Assembly (NCBI RefSeq): GCF_022761035.1
Contig: NZ_JAKWJP010000001.1
Coordinates: 434,001-498,000 of the forward strand
Reading direction: 5' to 3'
Source of the DNA: Microbacterium sp. SS28
GTDB taxonomy: Bacteria > Actinomycetota > Actinomycetes > Actinomycetales > Microbacteriaceae
Length of the DNA: 64,000 nucleotides
Shown here in pieces: positions 62,002 to 64,000 of this stretch. A program made the translations under genes and the position numbers. The notes under the pieces are model-generated. The model saw only the letters and a list, made by a program, of their open reading frames with translations. It made no database searches and was not told the origin of the DNA. How positions within the stretch are numbered: the first letter of the stretch is position 1; every line of letters starts with the position of its first letter.

Positions 62002-62461
62002 CGACACCAGCGCCGACAGGGCGCTGTTCGCACGCCTCCGGGACATGTGGGAGGAGACGGACCCCGTGCCGGAGGACCTGGCCGACCGAATGGTCGCCGC
62101 CGTCGCCGTCGCCGATCTCTCGCGCGAGTACGCGCTGCTGACCCTCGTCGAGGGTTCCGTCCCCGCGGCGATCCGCGGCGAGACCGACACCGCGACCCTC
62201 CAGTTCAGCGACGGCGAGACGAATGTGCTGCTGCACGTGACGGCGACCGAGGACGGCTCCCGTCGGGTCGACGGGTGGGTGGATGCCGCTGCCCTCGCGA
62301 TCCGCCTCATGCAGGACGACCACGACTGGCCTGCCCAGGCGGGCGAGCACGGGCGCTTCGCATTCGACTCGATCCCCCCCGGCGTCTCGCGACTGCACAT
62401 CGTCGTGCGGGGGTCCGACGGAGATCTGCACGACTTCCGGACCCCGCGGTTCGAGGTTTAG
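61991..62461 (+). CDS. acidic protein of the sigma/S8-protease cluster
   Basis: A 156-residue soluble protein. Residues 1-50 are acidic and helical (DRALFARLRDMWEETDPVPEDLADRMVAAVAV); that WEExDPVPxxLxxR pattern is shared by small proteins beside ECF sigma/protease loci. Residues 50-155 form a β-rich domain (NVLLHVTATEDGSRRVDGWVDAA, GRFAFDSIPPGVSRLHIVVRG) like a carboxypeptidase-regulatory/transthyretin fold. ATG 61991 overlaps the sigma gene by 11 bp. It might act as the missing anti-sigma or as a protease partner; this is inference. Confidence 0.82.
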   Translation: MDTDDTSADRALFARLRDMWEETDPVPEDLADRMVAAVAVADLSREYALLTLVEGSVPAAIRGETDTATLQFSDGETNVLLHVTATEDGSRRVDGWVDAAALAIRLMQDDHDWPAQAGEHGRFAFDSIPPGVSRLHIVVRGSDGDLHDFRTPRFEV

Positions 62462-62536
62462 GGAACAGGGGCCATTCGGCCCGCGCGATCACCATCCCGA
62501 TGAGCACAGGGCTCGACGGGCAGAAGGGACAGCGAC

Positions 62537-64000
62537 ATGGCCGAAGAGCCGACCTGGCAGGAGCGAGAGGCGGCGTCCGAGCCGCGCGGAGTGGTCCTCG
62601 ACCCCGGCCGGGAGCCCATCCCGGGCATCCCCGCGTTCGCGACCGCGTACGTGCCCGACCACCTCCTCATCACGGGCGACGCGTCGCACGCGCTCGAGGT
62701 GCTCGAGCGCGCCGCCGCCGTGTTCGGGTGGAGGCTCGTGCCCCAGACCCTCCGCGACAACCGCTACGCCGACAAGGACGGTGCGCGCAGCACGGCGCTG
62801 ACCCGGGCCGTGATCGTGAAGGATCCGGGCGCCGAGCGGGACGAGCCCGTCGATGCGTGGCGGCTGCTGCAGCGGGCACGGCGTCTCACGCTGCGGATCC
62901 GCACTGTCACGAGGGGCCTCGAGCGGCCGGATCTCGTGGGGCCGTTCGGCCGCCGTCTCCCTTCGGCACAGCTCGTGGCGGTGCCGAAGGACGATCCGCT
63001 CCGCGGCGTCGGGCTCGACCACATCCTCTCGGTGGACGACATAGGCCTTAACCCGTTCGCGCGCACCAATCCCTTCGCCCGGACGAACCCTTTCGCACGG
63101 ACCAATCCCTTCGCACGGACCAACCCCGCCGCGGACCTCGAGAACTACTCGTGGGCGGGCACAGGCGGGCTCGAGGTCGTGACCTACGTGGGCCCGCCTC
63201 CCCGGTGGAGCCACGAGACGAAGCAGGGCGGGCGGCGTCCGGTCGTCGCCGTGATCGACACGGGATGCGGTGAGCACTCGTGGCTGCCCACCGCGTCGAA
63301 CGCGGCCGGGGGCCCGTGGCTCGAGGCGCGGCTTCCCGCGTTCACTCCCCCGCAGGTCGTCGGCGTCGAGAACGTCGACACCGACCCCGAGGTCCATCCC
63401 GATCAGACGGGCCCGCGCGACGGCCGGTTCGACGCGTCGTCGGGTCACGGCACCTTCGTGTGCGGCATCGTCCGGCAGGCGGGGCCGGATGTCGACATCA
63501 TCGCGGCGCGCGTCGCGGACAGCGACGGGACCGTGCTCGAGAGCGAGCTGCTCGCGGCGCTCGAAGAGTTGCTCGAGCTGCTCGACAACCAGCCCGACGT
63601 CGCGCTCGACGTCGTGAACCTGTCGCTCGGCTACTACCACGAGACACCTCAGGACGGACTGTTCTCGACGGGCCTCTACGACATCCTCGTCGACTTCCGC
63701 AGCCGAGGGATCGTCGTGGTGTGCTCCGCAGGCAACGACTCGACCGAGCGGCCGACCTTCCCCGCGGCGCTGTGGGAGGGCAGCGATCCGGCACTGGGTC
63801 TCGGACCCGAGCCCGCCGGCATCGCGCCGCACGTCTCGGTCGGCGCGCTCAACCCGAACCGTCGATCGGTCGCGCTCTTCAGCAACATCGGTCCGTGGGT
63901 GCGCCTCTACGCCCCCGGCACGTCGGTGCTGAGCACGCTCCCCGCGACGTTCGAGGGCGGGCTCGACGCCGCGGCGCACGACGACCGGCTCGGGCTTCCG
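62537..64000 (+). CDS. S8 (subtilisin-like) serine peptidase with NPFART repeats, C-terminus cut by window edge
   Basis: 488 residues are visible. There is no signal peptide. The N-terminal ~170 residues form a family-specific prodomain-like region (YVPDHLLITGDASHALEVLERAAAVFGWRL). Residues 172-197 hold four perfect NPFART hexapeptides and a fifth NP. The catalytic domain follows: Asp in VAVIDTGCGEHS, His in SSGHGTFVCGIV, and oxyanion Asn in VCSAGNDS; the catalytic Ser lies beyond the window. APGTSVLSTL is present. It follows the sigma factor and acidic protein; the next gene off the edge may be a CHAT-domain protein, by analogy with similar loci. Confidence 0.92.
   Translation, partial: MAEEPTWQEREAASEPRGVVLDPGREPIPGIPAFATAYVPDHLLITGDASHALEVLERAAAVFGWRLVPQTLRDNRYADKDGARSTALTRAVIVKDPGAERDEPVDAWRLLQRARRLTLRIRTVTRGLERPDLVGPFGRRLPSAQLVAVPKDDPLRGVGLDHILSVDDIGLNPFARTNPFARTNPFARTNPFARTNPAADLENYSWAGTGGLEVVTYVGPPPRWSHETKQGGRRPVVAVIDTGCGEHSWLPTASNAAGGPWLEARLPAFTPPQVVGVENVDTDPEVHPDQTGPRDGRFDASSGHGTFVCGIVRQAGPDVDIIAARVADSDGTVLESELLAALEELLELLDNQPDVALDVVNLSLGYYHETPQDGLFSTGLYDILVDFRSRGIVVVCSAGNDSTERPTFPAALWEGSDPALGLGPEPAGIAPHVSVGALNPNRRSVALFSNIGPWVRLYAPGTSVLSTLPATFEGGLDAAAHDDRLGLP
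63050..63121 (+). repeat. four 18-bp tandem repeats encoding NPFART
   Basis: Four in-frame copies of an 18-bp unit (AAYCCSTTCGCNCGSACS pattern) inside the S8 protease gene, then a partial copy AACCCC. The copies differ at synonymous third positions, so the peptide is conserved while the DNA has drifted. Confidence 0.93.

Overview
The window is chromosomal DNA from a high-GC Gram-positive actinobacterium, most likely a member of the Microbacteriaceae close to Microbacterium. The evidence is uniformly high GC with strong G/C at third codon positions, CIRCE-controlled groEL, the orphan regulator GlnR, SenX3-RegX3, CarD, a SigK/RskA/DipZ/fasciclin set, RskA- and LytR_C-type proteins, DUF3263 and DUF4032 families, and many leaderless genes. 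It is gene-dense: about 68 protein genes, 2 tRNAs, one probable small RNA, no insertion sequence, no CRISPR array and no clear foreign island.

Layout. 1-6.5 kb: a groEL (cut by the window edge) with two CIRCE operators, cspA, a LytR_C membrane protein, DUF3263, DUF2332, msrB plus a nitroreductase, a YdcZ-type transporter and a LURP-one-like protein. 6.7-13.3 kb: an acyltransferase, a GH29 fucosidase, an MDR oxidoreductase, a secreted Ig-like/choice-of-anchor protein, tRNA-Thr and a DsbA-like protein without active-site cysteines. 13.5-23.2 kb: sugar ABC ATPase, DUF4032, then the conserved block rlmB-cysS, ispDF and carD. 23.2-26.9 kb: regX3-senX3, phoU and gpmA. 26.9-35 kb: a methyltransferase, FUSC-ygfZ-FABP with a 37-aa membrane peptide, glnR, ppk1 and mutT1. 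35.1-41.7 kb: a phosphopantetheinyl transferase facing an M1 peptidase, a Pls/PosA-type single-module NRPS and a Lys/Ala-rich histone-like protein. 41.8-46 kb: pstSCAB. 46-50.1 kb: pabC, a probable 87-nt structured RNA, an unknown protein and an AraC/VOC pair. 48.8-52.8 kb: rskA-sigK-dipZ and a divergent fasciclin lipoprotein. 52.9-61.2 kb: a SpeE-like protein, tRNA-Lys, a Ser/Thr kinase with a lipoprotein, an alkylation-repair/GNAT/nicotinamidase chain, an MMPL exporter and an EamA transporter. 61.4 kb to the end: an ECF sigma factor, a small acidic protein and an S8 protease with four NPFART repeats, cut by the window edge.

How the parts fit. Phosphate is the main theme: SenX3-RegX3, PhoU, Ppk1, GlnR and PstSCAB lie within 23 kb, and matching 11-bp-repeat PHO-box-like sites precede phoU, ppk and pstS. 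The most unusual locus is the Pls-type peptide synthetase, which is translationally coupled to an M1 peptidase, preceded by the histone-like gene and faced by a candidate activating PPTase. The sigK cluster puts in one place a regulon that is split between two loci in Mycobacterium tuberculosis. At least thirteen genes show TANNNT followed 6-7 nt later by the start codon, which points to leaderless translation.
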